A DNA stretch of 64,000 bases, from assembly GCF_014646575.1 (NCBI RefSeq), contig NZ_BMNN01000002.1, positions 425,619-489,618 on the forward strand, in the 5' to 3' direction. Below, in pieces: positions 26,801 to 35,871 of the stretch. The DNA is from Halopseudomonas pertucinogena. Lineage in GTDB: Bacteria; Pseudomonadota; Gammaproteobacteria; Pseudomonadales; Pseudomonadaceae. The position numbers and the translations under genes were made by a program. The notes beneath the pieces were generated by a model that was not told the origin of the DNA, made no database searches, and saw only the letters and a program-made list of their open reading frames with translations. Positions within the stretch are counted from its first letter, which is position 1. Every line of letters begins with the position of its first letter.

Positions 26801-28132
26801 ATGAAATTCATACGCAAACCTCTTCAGGCAGCATTGTTGGCCACGCTGGTAGCCAGCGCCAGTGCAGGCGCGCAAACCGCACCGAACCCTCTGGAGCAAC
26901 AGATCCGCGAAGGCGCATCCGCTATCGAGGACCGGCTGATCGAATGGCGTCGGGATATTCACCAGCATCCCGAACTGGGTGAGCAGGAGACCCGTACCGC
27001 GGCCCTGGTCGCCGAGCATCTGGAAAAGCTCGGGCTCGAGGTGCAGACCGAAGTGGGCCGTACCGGCGTGGTCGGCATTCTCAAGGGTGGCAAACCCGGT
27101 CGTACCGTAGCCCTGCGCGCGGACATGGACGCGCTGCCGGTCAAGGAGCCGGCCGGGCTGCCCTTTGCCTCCACGGCCAAGGGCATTTACCACGGCGTCG
27201 AGGTGGACGTGATGCATGCCTGTGGCCACGACGCCCATACCGCCATGCTGATGGCCACCGCCGAGGTGCTGGCCGATATGCGTGACGAGATCGAGGGCAC
27301 GGTGATGTTCATCTTCCAGCCGGCCGAGGAAGGCTCCAGCCTGGTGCAACCCGGCCCGGATGCCAGCTGGGGCGCAAAGAAGATGCTCGAGGATGGCCTG
27401 TTCGACGACATCAAGCCCGACGCCATCTTTGCCCTGCACGTGATGCCCGGACCGTCCGGCCAGCTGAGCTGGCGTACCGGCGCGACCACCGCCGCCAGTG
27501 ACATGCTCAACATCAGCGTCACCGGCAGCCAGGGCCACGGCGGCATGCCCTGGAACACGGTCGACCCCATCGTCACGTCCGCCCAGGTGATCAACGGAGT
27601 GCAGACCGTGGTCAGCCGCAAGGCCAACCTGACCCGCTCGCCGGCGGTGATCACCATCGGCACCATCAATGGCGGCACCGGCCCCAATATCGTCCCCGAG
27701 ACCGTCGAGATGAGCGGCACCATCCGCACCTACGACGAGGACGTTCGCCAGAAGGTACGCGAGGACCTGAAGCTCAGCGCGGAAAAGATCGCCGAAAGCG
27801 CGGGGGCGAGCGCCGAGGTGTCCATCGAGCCGATGTACAGCACCACCATCAACGACGCCGAGCTGGCCGAGCGCATGGCGCCGGTGCTGGAGCGAGCCGC
27901 TGATGGCAAGGTCGCCACCGCCGAGCTGCCCGGTGCGGCGGAGGACTTCTCCTTCTTCGCCCAGCAGGCCCCGGGGCTTTATGTATTTCTCGGCATCACC
28001 CCCGATGGCCAGGCCCCGGCCAAGGCAGCGCCGAACCACAACCCCGAGTTTTTCGTGGATGAAAGCGCGCTGGTCGTCGGCACCCGGGCGCTGGCGATGC
28101 TGACCGTCAACTTCCTCGGCGAAGAGGACTGA
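26801..28132 (+). CDS. periplasmic M20 amidohydrolase (hippurate hydrolase-like)
   Basis: The 443-residue enzyme has a signal peptide (through ASAGAQ) and the M20D pattern: RRDIHQHPELGEQE, ALRADMDALPV, MHACGHDAHTAML (metal-binding Cys/His), FQPAEEGS, and GGMPWNTVDP in the lid domain. It hydrolyses N-acyl amino acids or small peptides. The start at 26801 opens the signal peptide; AAGG is the likely ribosome site. It is exported, unlike most cytoplasmic M20D members. Confidence 0.9.
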   Translation: MKFIRKPLQAALLATLVASASAGAQTAPNPLEQQIREGASAIEDRLIEWRRDIHQHPELGEQETRTAALVAEHLEKLGLEVQTEVGRTGVVGILKGGKPGRTVALRADMDALPVKEPAGLPFASTAKGIYHGVEVDVMHACGHDAHTAMLMATAEVLADMRDEIEGTVMFIFQPAEEGSSLVQPGPDASWGAKKMLEDGLFDDIKPDAIFALHVMPGPSGQLSWRTGATTAASDMLNISVTGSQGHGGMPWNTVDPIVTSAQVINGVQTVVSRKANLTRSPAVITIGTINGGTGPNIVPETVEMSGTIRTYDEDVRQKVREDLKLSAEKIAESAGASAEVSIEPMYSTTINDAELAERMAPVLERAADGKVATAELPGAAEDFSFFAQQAPGLYVFLGITPDGQAPAKAAPNHNPEFFVDESALVVGTRALAMLTVNFLGEED

Positions 28133-28138
28133 AGGGAC

Positions 28139-28260
28139 GCCGCTCGACTTTCTCCTGTGATACCATCCGCGGCGCGGGCCCGGCCCGGGCCCGGTAGCGC
28201 ACTTGCATGGGGTGCAAGGGGTCGAGCGGCAGCCATTGGCATTCCCGGCCGATCTGGGCG
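28139..28260 (+). pseudogene. tRNA-Pro(GGG)-like remnant in the zapE leader
   Basis: Bases 28193-28223 read like the middle of tRNA-Pro(GGG): D-arm 3' half GGTAGCGC, A, anticodon stem CTTGC/GCAAG (28202-28206, 28214-28218) with loop ATGGGGT (anticodon GGG at 28209-28211), and variable loop GGGTC. The D-arm 5' side GCGC (28172-28175) is separated by a GGGCCCGG duplication, and no matching acceptor or T-arm exists. A 10-bp inverted repeat GCCGCTCGAC (28139-28148) / GTCGAGCGGC (28221-28230) encloses it. It is probably a decayed tRNA copy, or a structured leader of zapE. Confidence 0.5.
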
Positions 28261-28273
28261 AGCATAACCGCCC

Positions 28274-29395
28274 ATGACTTCTTCTATTGACCTTCGTACC
28301 CCCCTTCAGGCTCTGCAGCAAGCACTCGAACGTGGTTTCGTGCCCGATCCGGCCCAGCAGCGCGCCGCTCTTGCCCTGGATGACCTGCACCGACAATTGC
28401 ACAGCGACGCCGGATACCCGCCACGCGGCGTCTATCTCTGGGGCCCGGTCGGCCGCGGCAAGACCTGGCTGATGGACGTCTTCCATCGCAGCCTGCAGGT
28501 GCCGAGCCGCCGCCAGCACTTCCATCACTTCATGCAGTGGGTGCACCGCCGGCTGTTCGCGCTGACCGGCACGGCCAACCCGTTGCAGACCATCGCCCGC
28601 GAACTGGCCGCCGAGGTACGGGTGCTGTGTTTTGACGAGCTGTTCATCAATGACATCGGCGATGCCAGTATTCTCGGCACGCTCTTCATCACCCTGTTCG
28701 ACGAGGGTCTGGTGCTGGTAGCCACCTCCAACCAGCCGCCGGACCAGTTGTACGAGCACGGTCACAACCGCGAACGGCTGTTGCCGGCGCTGGCCGCCAT
28801 TGCAGCGAACATGCAGGTGCTGAACGTGGACGGCGGGCAGGATCACCGGCTGCATCCGGCGGATGTCGTGCAGCGGTACTGGGTGGCTGATGACCAGGCG
28901 CTGGGCGCAGTGTTCCGGCAACTGTGCGGGAATCTGGACAACTGCACAGCGCCGATCGAAGTGAACCATCAGCAACTGCAGCCAAAACGCCACTGCACCG
29001 CGGCGGCCTGGTTCGACTTCGCTGATTTGTGTGAACGGCCACTGGGAGCGCTGGATTTCATCGCCCTGTGTGACCGGTATCCAGCGATACTGCTGGGCCG
29101 CGTACCGCGCCTGGGCGGAGCGGCCAGGGAGATGCGCATCGCCCGGGGAACCGAGGATGCCGCCGAGCAGGTCAGAGCCGGCGACCGCGTGCTGCCGGCG
29201 CTGTCGCGCCAGGATGACAGCGTGCGCCGGCTGATAGCCCTGGTGGATGAATGCTACGACCGTGGCGTACCGCTGTATATCGAAGCGCAGGTGCCGCTGG
29301 ATGAGCTGTACACCGAAGGGGCCCTGACCTTCCCCTTCCAGCGCACCCTGAGCCGGCTGCGGGAGATGCAATCGGTGCGCTTTCAACCACGCTGA
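28274..29395 (+). CDS. zapE: cell division protein ZapE (AFG1-family ATPase)
   Basis: The 373-residue ATPase has Walker A GPVGRGKT (57-64), HFMQWVHRR, Walker B LCFDELFI and the sensor ATSNQPPDQLY, matching ZapE in sequence and length. ZapE acts on FtsZ rings during division under stress. No good Shine-Dalgarno is seen; the start is chosen by homology. It lies directly behind the tRNA-like remnant and ends before the 130-bp repeat array. Confidence 0.9.
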   Translation: MTSSIDLRTPLQALQQALERGFVPDPAQQRAALALDDLHRQLHSDAGYPPRGVYLWGPVGRGKTWLMDVFHRSLQVPSRRQHFHHFMQWVHRRLFALTGTANPLQTIARELAAEVRVLCFDELFINDIGDASILGTLFITLFDEGLVLVATSNQPPDQLYEHGHNRERLLPALAAIAANMQVLNVDGGQDHRLHPADVVQRYWVADDQALGAVFRQLCGNLDNCTAPIEVNHQQLQPKRHCTAAAWFDFADLCERPLGALDFIALCDRYPAILLGRVPRLGGAAREMRIARGTEDAAEQVRAGDRVLPALSRQDDSVRRLIALVDECYDRGVPLYIEAQVPLDELYTEGALTFPFQRTLSRLREMQSVRFQPR

Positions 29396-29424
29396 GGGCC
29401 GGCCGCCCCCGGAGCGTCGAGCCA

Positions 29425-29843
29425 CCCGGGAACGTCGAGTTCCACCTCGACGAGCGTGCTGCGCTGCTACCCTCCTGGTTCGAGATGGAACTCGAACCTC
29501 CCGGCCCGAGACGCAGCCCGCGCACGGTCCCCAGGGACTGACTCGGGGCTACCCCCCGGGAACGTCGAGTTCCATCTCGACGAGCGTGCTGCGCTGCCAC
29601 CCTCCTTGTTCGAGATGGAACTCGAACCTCCCGGCCCGAGACGCAGCCCGCGAACGTTCCCGAGGGACTGACCCAGGACCACCACCCGGGAACGTCGAGT
29701 TCCATCTCGACGAGCGTGCTGCGCTGCCACCCTCCTTGTTCGAGATGGAACTCGAACCTCCCGGCCCGAGACGCGGCCCGCGCACGTTCCCGAAGGGCTG
29801 AACCGGGCCCAACCACCCGGGAACGTCGAGTTCCATCTCGACG
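29425..29843. repeat. 130-bp tandem repeat array carrying paired hairpins
   Basis: Three full units and a partial fourth begin at 29434, 29564, 29694 and 29825 (periods 130, 130, 131). Each has GTCGAGTTCCATCTCGAC (first copy with CAC) and, 45 bp further, TTCGAGATGGAACTCGAA, which is the same element inverted with a changed stem. The array fills the 464-bp space between convergent zapE and yghU. No gene fits. It is not CRISPR: there are no variable spacers. Confidence 0.88.
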
Positions 29844-29859
29844 GGTCTGGGCTCCGGCG

Positions 29860-30699
29860 TCAGTCGAAATCCTCGGCCGAGTGCCGCTCGGGTACCTGTT
29901 CGTCCAGTTCACCCCAGGTGCGGTTGACCTTGCGGCCGCGCTGCACTGCAGGGCGTTTGCCGATTTCTTCGGCCCAGCGCAGTACATGGGTGTAGCTGTG
30001 GGCTTCGAGGAACTCTGCCGCTTCGTATACCTGGTTGGTGGCGACGCCGCCGTACCAGGGCCAGATGGCCATGTCGGCGATGCTGTACTGCTCGCCGGCA
30101 ACGTAGGGCCTCTCTGCCAGTTGGCGGTCGAGCACGTCCAACTGACGCTTCACCTCCATGGTGTAGCGGTTGATCGGGTATTCGAACTTCTCGGGAGCAT
30201 AGGCATAGAAGTGACCGAAGCCACCTCCCAGCAGCGGCGCGCTGCCCATCTGCCAGAACAGCCAGTTCAGACATTCGGTGCGGCCTGCCAGATCCTGCGG
30301 CAGGAAGTGGCCATATTTCTCCGCCAGGTACACCAGAATGGAGCCGGACTCGAACACCCGCAGCGGTGGGTTGACGCTGGTATCCAGCAGCGCCGGAATC
30401 TTGGAGTTGGGGTTGATCTCGACGAAGCCGCTGGCGAACTGGTCGCCCTCCTGGATGCGGATCAACCAGGCATCGTACTCGGCCTCGGCGATGCCCAGCT
30501 CCAGCAGCTCCTCAAGCATGATGGTGACCTTGACACCATTGGGCGTGGCCAGCGAATACAGCTGCAGCGGATGCTTGCCCCGGGGCAGTTCCCGCTCGTG
30601 GGTGGGGCCGGCGATCGGCCGGTTGATGTTGGCGAACTTGCCGCCGTTATCCTTATCCCAGGTCCAGACCCTTGGTGGCACATAGGCTGAATTGCTCAT
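29860..30699 (-). CDS. yghU: glutathione-dependent disulfide-bond oxidoreductase YghU
   Basis: The 279-residue protein aligns with the nu-class GST YghU: YVPPRVWTWDKDNGGKFANI, RPIAGPTHERELPRGKHPLQ, SLATPNGVKVTIMLEEL, FESGSILVYLAEKYG, and the C-terminal helical domain GQYSIADMAIWPWYG-like. YghU binds two glutathiones and reduces disulfides. GGGAGGA precedes the ATG at 30699. It is convergent with zapE. Confidence 0.92.
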   Translation of the reverse strand: MSNSAYVPPRVWTWDKDNGGKFANINRPIAGPTHERELPRGKHPLQLYSLATPNGVKVTIMLEELLELGIAEAEYDAWLIRIQEGDQFASGFVEINPNSKIPALLDTSVNPPLRVFESGSILVYLAEKYGHFLPQDLAGRTECLNWLFWQMGSAPLLGGGFGHFYAYAPEKFEYPINRYTMEVKRQLDVLDRQLAERPYVAGEQYSIADMAIWPWYGGVATNQVYEAAEFLEAHSYTHVLRWAEEIGKRPAVQRGRKVNRTWGELDEQVPERHSAEDFD

Positions 30700-30895
30700 C
30701 TGATCCTCCCAGTATTCGTCCGGTCGGGTGTCGACCGACAACATGCTGGGGACCATGGTACCCCCTGGCCGGTCACCCGGGCCACCGACCAGGGCGCAAT
30801 CAACCCGCCTGCAATTCACTGTCATCACGAAACACGCGACTGTGCATCGGACGTATCCAGGCGTCGCCACCCTGCTGCAACTCCAGCCAGGAGTA

Positions 30896-31480
30896 TCACC
30901 CCACCGCAACCATCTGCGTCCAGGCCAGCCAGGCGGCGTACAGGCCCAGCCCGAGGAACAGCAGCGCGGTAATTACCCGGATCAGTGCGAGAGGCAGTCT
31001 GGCCGCCGCCAGGTTGCCGAGGAACACCACGGGCACGTTGGCCAGCATCATGCCCAGTGTGGTGCCGAGCACGACCCAGAGGTAGGCATCGAACTGCGCC
31101 GCCAGCACCACGGTGGCGATCTGCGTCTTGTCGCCCATTTCAGCAATGAAGAAAGCCACCAGGGCGGCCATGAAGGCGCCATAACGACTGATTGGAGGGG
31201 TATTGTCATCATCGAGCTTGTCGGGCACCAGGGTCCAGGCTGCCACCGCGAGGAAGCTTGCCGCTACCAGACCGTACAGCCAGGTGTCACTGAGGATCTC
31301 GCTGATCAGTTGCCCCACAGCGCCGGCCAGAGCATGGTTGACGATGGTGGCGACCAGAATGCCCCAGATGATCGGCCAGGGCCGACGGAAACGTGCAGCC
31401 AGCAGCAGCGCCAGCAACTGGGTCTTGTCGCCGATCTCTGCCAGCGTGACCACCCCGGTTGAAACGAGAAAAGCTTCCAC
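30896..31480 (-). CDS. GDT1/TMEM165 (UPF0016) family Mn(II) exporter
   Basis: The 194-residue membrane protein has the two family repeats, each with the ion-binding motif E-x-G-D-K-T: TLAEIGDKTQLLAL near the start and FIAEMGDKTQIATV in the second half, with about six helices. A GTG start at 31480 gives VEAFLVSTGVV, the usual family N-terminus; the upstream ATG at 31531 lies inside a hairpin. Bacterial members export manganese, and a yybP-ykoY riboswitch lies directly upstream. Confidence 0.9.
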   Translation of the reverse strand: MEAFLVSTGVVTLAEIGDKTQLLALLLAARFRRPWPIIWGILVATIVNHALAGAVGQLISEILSDTWLYGLVAASFLAVAAWTLVPDKLDDDNTPPISRYGAFMAALVAFFIAEMGDKTQIATVVLAAQFDAYLWVVLGTTLGMMLANVPVVFLGNLAAARLPLALIRVITALLFLGLGLYAAWLAWTQMVAVG

Positions 31481-31518
31481 GGATTTTCCACAACGAGGAC
31501 GGGTCAGACTTTTCCAAT

Positions 31519-31557
31519 GACACGAATACACCCCCGCCTCGGCTGGTGTTCCGTGTC
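31519..31557 (-). promoter_or_regulatory. hairpin in the riboswitch expression platform
   Basis: GACACG/CGTGTC plus ACACC/GGTGT form an 11-bp stem with a small internal loop just downstream of the Mn aptamer and before the GTG start of the exporter. Without a following U-tract, control is more likely at translation or by an alternative fold than by simple termination. Confidence 0.55.
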
Positions 31558-31560
31558 AAA

Positions 31561-31690
31561 GGTCTCGTCAGACCCCAGCCACCCGGAGGTGACGGCGGGT
31601 CGCAAACGCCATGGCCTGCGGGCCAAGTATGTTGACGTTTGCCTTGGAAGGCGGGCTTCCGGAGAGACTACTCCCCTAAGACGCCGGCAA
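31561..31690 (-). promoter_or_regulatory. yybP-ykoY manganese riboswitch
   Basis: On the minus strand the leader contains the two hallmark loops: CTTAGGGGAGTAG (31680-31668) and GTCAACATAC (31636-31627), closing with GACGAGACC (31569-31561), the same three blocks as in E. coli mntP. The aptamer senses Mn(II) and switches on exporters, which fits the GDT1-family gene downstream. Confidence 0.92.
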
Positions 31691-31714
31691 CTCTAACAAG
31701 GGCCGACCGGCAAA

Positions 31715-32734
31715 TCAACCGGGCGCTACCGCAGAGTACACCTTGAACCGGCTGTTCTCGCGCAGGACGCGGCAGGCGCCGATATGGCTTTCAATCAGCG
31801 GCGGATACCTGAGAAAACCATTGGCGACGATGCGCAGTTCGCCCCCGGGCAGCAGGTTGCGGGTAACCCCGTTGAAGAAGCGCTCGGCGATGCTGGTATC
31901 GTGGCGCACGCCAGTGTGGAACGGTGGATTGCTGACCACAGCTGCATAACGGCCGTGAACATCGCTGAGCCCGCTGGTGGGATAGACCTGAGCCTCGATG
32001 CCATTGCGCTGCAGGGTCTGTCGGGCACAGTGCAGTGCCAGGGCGTCGATATCCACCAGTTCAAAGCGGCAATCGGGATTGCGCCGCGCCAGCACCACGC
32101 TGAGCACACCTGCCCCGCAGCCGAAGTCCAGCACCTTGCCTGCGGGCAGCGGGGCGTTCTCTTCCAGCAGCAGGGCACTGCCCTCATCCAGCCGGCCATG
32201 GCTGAAGACACCGGGCAGGCTCAGCAGCCGCACCTGCTGGTCGGGAAAGTCCAGCTCGACCTCCTGCTGCCAGCCAGCCAGATCGAAGGGCGGCGCATCG
32301 CCGGAAACGCGGGTGCGCCACAGCTGGCAATGCCGGGCCGAGTCGAGCTTCTCCGCTCCGTCACCCAGGTCGACAAGCAGCTTTTCCGCCCGGGTGATAC
32401 CGCCCTTCTTCTCGCCCACCAGATACAGCGGGCAGCCCGCTGCCAGCTGCGGCGCCATCTGCGCCAGCGCGTATTCGGCCCGCTCGATGGCCTTGGGCAT
32501 CACCAGGATCGCACCTTCAAGATCCTCCACCGCCGGGCAGATGTGGGAGAAGCTCAGCTGGTGTTCCGGCAACTTGCCGCGCAGGGAGAGAAAGACCGCG
32601 TAGTCCCAGGTCCAGACATGCCAGTCCGCCGGCAGCTCACGGGTCAGCTCGTCCGCTGGGGGGTTGACCAGCAACAGGCGCTGCCCGGCGAACAGCTCGG
32701 TGCTGCGTTGAAGAATCTGACTGGTATTGTCCAT
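31715..32734 (-). CDS. rsmC: 16S rRNA m2G1207 methyltransferase RsmC
   Basis: The 339-residue protein has the duplicated methyltransferase layout of RsmC. The C-terminal catalytic domain holds VLDFGCGAGVLSVVLAR (SAM binding) and the target-base motif SNPPFHTGVRHD. The N-terminal domain begins with RSTELFAGQRLLLVNPP. It methylates G1207 in 30S subunits. GGAG lies 8 bases before the ATG at 32734, preferred over one at 32764. Confidence 0.92.
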   Translation of the reverse strand: MDNTSQILQRSTELFAGQRLLLVNPPADELTRELPADWHVWTWDYAVFLSLRGKLPEHQLSFSHICPAVEDLEGAILVMPKAIERAEYALAQMAPQLAAGCPLYLVGEKKGGITRAEKLLVDLGDGAEKLDSARHCQLWRTRVSGDAPPFDLAGWQQEVELDFPDQQVRLLSLPGVFSHGRLDEGSALLLEENAPLPAGKVLDFGCGAGVLSVVLARRNPDCRFELVDIDALALHCARQTLQRNGIEAQVYPTSGLSDVHGRYAAVVSNPPFHTGVRHDTSIAERFFNGVTRNLLPGGELRIVANGFLRYPPLIESHIGACRVLRENSRFKVYSAVAPG

Positions 32735-32805
32735 CGACCACTCCGGCAAAAAGCGAGGGGGCATTGTACGCGGGGGCGGCCTGCGCTTAAAGGCGCCGCA
32801 GCTGT

Positions 32806-35349
32806 TCAGCCCTTCCGCGGCTTGGCCCGTGTGGTCGGTTCGGCCTGCAGGGGGTCGTCCGGCCAGTAGTGCTTCGGATAACGCCCCTTCATGTCCTTCT
32901 TCACCTCGTCGTAACTACCACTCCAGAAGCCTCCCAGGTCCTGGGTCACCTGCACCGGCCGGCGTGCCGGGGACAGCAGGTGCAGCTTGAGCGCAACTCG
33001 GCCCTGGGCGATACGCGGCGTGGTGCGGCTGCCGAACAGTTCCTGCAGCCGCACGGCGAGCACCGGCGGGGTTTCGCTGTAATCGATGCGAATACGCGAG
33101 CCGGTGGGCACTTGCCAGTGGGTGGGTGCCTGCTCGTCGAGCTCCCGCGGCAGGGGCCAGGGCAGGAGGCTGGCAAGGATCGCCGGCAGGTCCAGGTTGC
33201 CGAAGTGGGCCAGACGGTTGACCTTGTCCAGCCAGGGGGCGAGCCAGTCTTCCAGGGTATCGAGAAGCCGCTGGTCGGAGAGGTCCGGCCAGACGGACTC
33301 GCTGCCCTGCTGAAGGTCGAGCTCGCGCAGCAGCTGAATGCGTGCCTGCCACTGGCGCAGCTCCGGTGTCCATGGCAGCAGTTGGATGCCCTGCTTGCGC
33401 ACCACGGCGCAGAGTGCGCGGTTGCGCTGCTCTGGCTCGATGGCCTTGAGCGGCTCACGGCTCAATATCAGTGCGCCGACGCGCCGTTGCTGCTCGGCCA
33501 CCAGGGTCTCGCTGCGCGGGTCCCATTCCAGGGTCTGCTCCGTGCGCACCAGCGCCGGCAGATACGCGCCAATCCATTGGGGATCCAGCGCGGCAGCGAG
33601 AAAGATGCGCGCATTGCGCTGGCTGGCGTGACCACCGAGACTGGCAATGGCCAGCCACTCGCGCTGCTGCAGGCTGTCGACCTGGGCGAAGGCCGCGGAG
33701 CGGCCGTTGGCCAGACGGTAGTCGCTGCCCTGTTCGCCGCGGCGGCGGGCAATCCGGTCGGGATAGGCCAGCGCCAGCAGCAACCCGGCCCAGTGTTCGC
33801 TGTCCGGCTGGTCGAGTTGTTGCTCCACGGCGACCTGGCTGATCAGCCGTTGCCACTGCTCGGCCAGCTTGCGCGCCCGCTGCAGCGCGCCACGGTCCAA
33901 TGCCGGCTCGTTGCGCGGCGCGTCGAAGGCCGCCAGCCGGCGGCCGATATCGGCGTCGTCCACGCCCCGCAGCAGATCCCTTTCGCCGAGGATCGCCGCC
34001 AGCCTGCAGGCCAGTCTGCCCAGCCCCAGGAACTGCCCACGCAGCAGCATGTGTGCCAGCCGCGGGTGCATCGGCAGGCCACATAACGCGGCACCATGGG
34101 CGGTCAGCTTCCAGCCGCCCTCGGTGCGCTCAAGGGCATTGAGCTGCACCAGCAGATCACGGCCCTGCTGCAATGCTGCGCCCGGCGGCACGTCCAGCCA
34201 GGCCAGCTCGGTGGGATCGTCAATGCCCCATTGGGCCAGCTGCAGCGCCAGCGGCGCCAGGTCGGCCTGGAGGATTTCCGCAGGCGTCTGCGCCGCCAGC
34301 TGTGCGTGCTGGTCGGCTGACCACAGGCGATAGCAGGTGCCGGGCTCGGTTCGCCCTGCCCGGCCGGCGCGCTGCTCTGCAGCGGCCCGGGAGATGCGGC
34401 GGGTGTGCAGCCGGGTCATGCCGGATACCGGATCGAACGCGGGTTGACGGCACAATCCCGAGTCGATAACCACCCTTACCCCCTCGATGGTCAGGCTGGT
34501 TTCGGCAATCGGCGTGGCCAGCACAATCTTGCGGCGTCCGGGCGCCGCCGGACTGATGGCCTGACGCTGGGCGGCGAAGTCCAGGTCGCCATACAGCGGG
34601 GCGATATCGATATGCGGCTGGCCAGCCAGCGCGTCCTCCAGCCGGGACTGCAGCCGGCGTATTTCTGCGGCGCCGGGGAGAAACACCAGCAGGCTGCCGC
34701 TGTCACTGGCCAGTGCCTGCAGGATCGTCTGCTCCAGCAGCGGCTCGATGGACTGGCCGGGGGAGATGGCGGCACCATGCTGGATGGTTACCGGATACTG
34801 GCGTCCCTCGCTGACCACCAGTGGTGCGTTGTCCAGCAGCTTGCTCACCGCTGCGGCGTCCAGGGTAGCGGACATCACCAGCAGCCTGAGCGGATTGCCC
34901 TCGTCACGCAGGTATTGCTGGGTCTGCAGGCACAGCGCCAGACCCAGGTCCGCATCCAGGCTGCGTTCATGGAATTCGTCGAAGATCACCAGCCCCACGC
35001 CGGGCAGCTCGGGATCGGCCTGCAGCAGCCGCTGCAGGATGCCCTCGGTCACCACTTCGATGCGGGTGGCGGCGCTGACCCGGCTTTCCAGACGGATGCG
35101 GTAGCCCACGGTCTGCCCCACCGGCTCGCCCAGCAGTTGCGCAAGCCGTTCGGCCGCAGCCCGGGCGGCCAGCCGACGCGGTTCGAGCAGGATGATCTTC
35201 TGACCGGCGAGCCAGTGGGCGTCGAGCAGGGCCAGCGGCACCAGGGTCGTCTTGCCGGCGCCGGGTGGCGCCTGCAGCACCACGCTGGGGTGGCTGGCCA
35301 GCTGCTGGTGGAGTTCGCCGAGCACGGCCTGTACGGGGAGCTGGTTCAT
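32806..35349 (-). CDS. hrpB: ATP-dependent helicase HrpB
   Basis: The 847-residue DExH helicase opens with LPVQAVLGELHQQL and Walker A APPGAGKTTLVP (about 27-38), then IFDEFHERSLDADLG, VMSATLDA, TPIAETSLTIEGV and the QRAGRAGRTEPGTCYRLW motif VI. The C-terminal HrpB domain ends near GFWSGSYDEVKKDMKGRYPKH-like sequence. Its substrate is not established. ATG at 35349 is used; a TTG at 35352 is in frame. Confidence 0.93.
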   Translation of the reverse strand: MNQLPVQAVLGELHQQLASHPSVVLQAPPGAGKTTLVPLALLDAHWLAGQKIILLEPRRLAARAAAERLAQLLGEPVGQTVGYRIRLESRVSAATRIEVVTEGILQRLLQADPELPGVGLVIFDEFHERSLDADLGLALCLQTQQYLRDEGNPLRLLVMSATLDAAAVSKLLDNAPLVVSEGRQYPVTIQHGAAISPGQSIEPLLEQTILQALASDSGSLLVFLPGAAEIRRLQSRLEDALAGQPHIDIAPLYGDLDFAAQRQAISPAAPGRRKIVLATPIAETSLTIEGVRVVIDSGLCRQPAFDPVSGMTRLHTRRISRAAAEQRAGRAGRTEPGTCYRLWSADQHAQLAAQTPAEILQADLAPLALQLAQWGIDDPTELAWLDVPPGAALQQGRDLLVQLNALERTEGGWKLTAHGAALCGLPMHPRLAHMLLRGQFLGLGRLACRLAAILGERDLLRGVDDADIGRRLAAFDAPRNEPALDRGALQRARKLAEQWQRLISQVAVEQQLDQPDSEHWAGLLLALAYPDRIARRRGEQGSDYRLANGRSAAFAQVDSLQQREWLAIASLGGHASQRNARIFLAAALDPQWIGAYLPALVRTEQTLEWDPRSETLVAEQQRRVGALILSREPLKAIEPEQRNRALCAVVRKQGIQLLPWTPELRQWQARIQLLRELDLQQGSESVWPDLSDQRLLDTLEDWLAPWLDKVNRLAHFGNLDLPAILASLLPWPLPRELDEQAPTHWQVPTGSRIRIDYSETPPVLAVRLQELFGSRTTPRIAQGRVALKLHLLSPARRPVQVTQDLGGFWSGSYDEVKKDMKGRYPKHYWPDDPLQAEPTTRAKPRKG

Positions 35350-35460
35350 CAATGGGCACGTCTTGTGAAAGGGCGCATTATAACCCTGCTGTCTTCAAGC
35401 CATCACCGCCGAAGCGTATAGTGTCGGCTGGATAGGTTATCTGTCACCACGAGGATCATC

Positions 35461-35871
35461 ATGCGTCTGAAGGCTCTGGCCAGCATTGTGCTGAGCACCA
35501 CTCTGATTACTCAACTGTCGGCCTGCGGTACGGTGTTCTATCCCGAGCGCCGCGGCCAGATCAGCGGCGAGATCGACCCGGGCGTGGCGATTCTCAACGG
35601 CATCGGCCTGCTGTTCTATGTCATTCCGGGGCTGATCGCCTTCGCCGTGGACTTCACCACAGGGGCGATCTACTTTCCGGACGACCGCTACACCCTGGCG
35701 CCGGAGCGCCTGGGTGAGGCCGTTGGCGCCGACGGCGAGGTGGATCCCCTGCTGCTCAAGGCCATTCTCCAGCAGGACCTGGGTATCGACCTGCCGATGG
35801 AGCAGGCGCTGCACGTCAACCAGCCCCAGGCCCGCCAGCTGGCCATGCTCGGCGTGCCGGCCCGCGGCTGA
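35461..35871 (+). CDS. small conserved lipoprotein (YidQ/YceK-like)
   Basis: The 136-residue protein has a lipobox LSAC and the segment GTVFYPERRGQISGEIDPG followed by a hydrophobic stretch (ILNGIGLLFYVIPGLIAFAVD) and FTTGAIYFP. This pattern is conserved in Pseudomonas lipoproteins and similar to YidQ. Function unknown. GAGGA precedes ATG, and its stop overlaps the fieF start by 1 bp, so it may serve the transporter. Confidence 0.75.
   Translation: MRLKALASIVLSTTLITQLSACGTVFYPERRGQISGEIDPGVAILNGIGLLFYVIPGLIAFAVDFTTGAIYFPDDRYTLAPERLGEAVGADGEVDPLLLKAILQQDLGIDLPMEQALHVNQPQARQLAMLGVPARG

Noticed and set aside
28172-28248. Functional tRNA-Pro gene
   Set aside because: The anticodon arm is good but there is no pairing acceptor stem or T-arm and the D-loop is expanded, so it is called a remnant only.
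26783-29425. 880-residue open frame on the minus strand
   Set aside because: It runs antisense through the M20 hydrolase and zapE; composition is typical of a shadow frame.
29456-29836. Small proteins within the 130-bp repeat array on both strands
   Set aside because: The frames are open only because the unit length and GC content avoid stops; they consist of repeated peptide units without ribosome sites.
29425-29843. CRISPR array
   Set aside because: The repeats are 130 bp, nearly identical throughout, with no unique spacers and no cas genes nearby.
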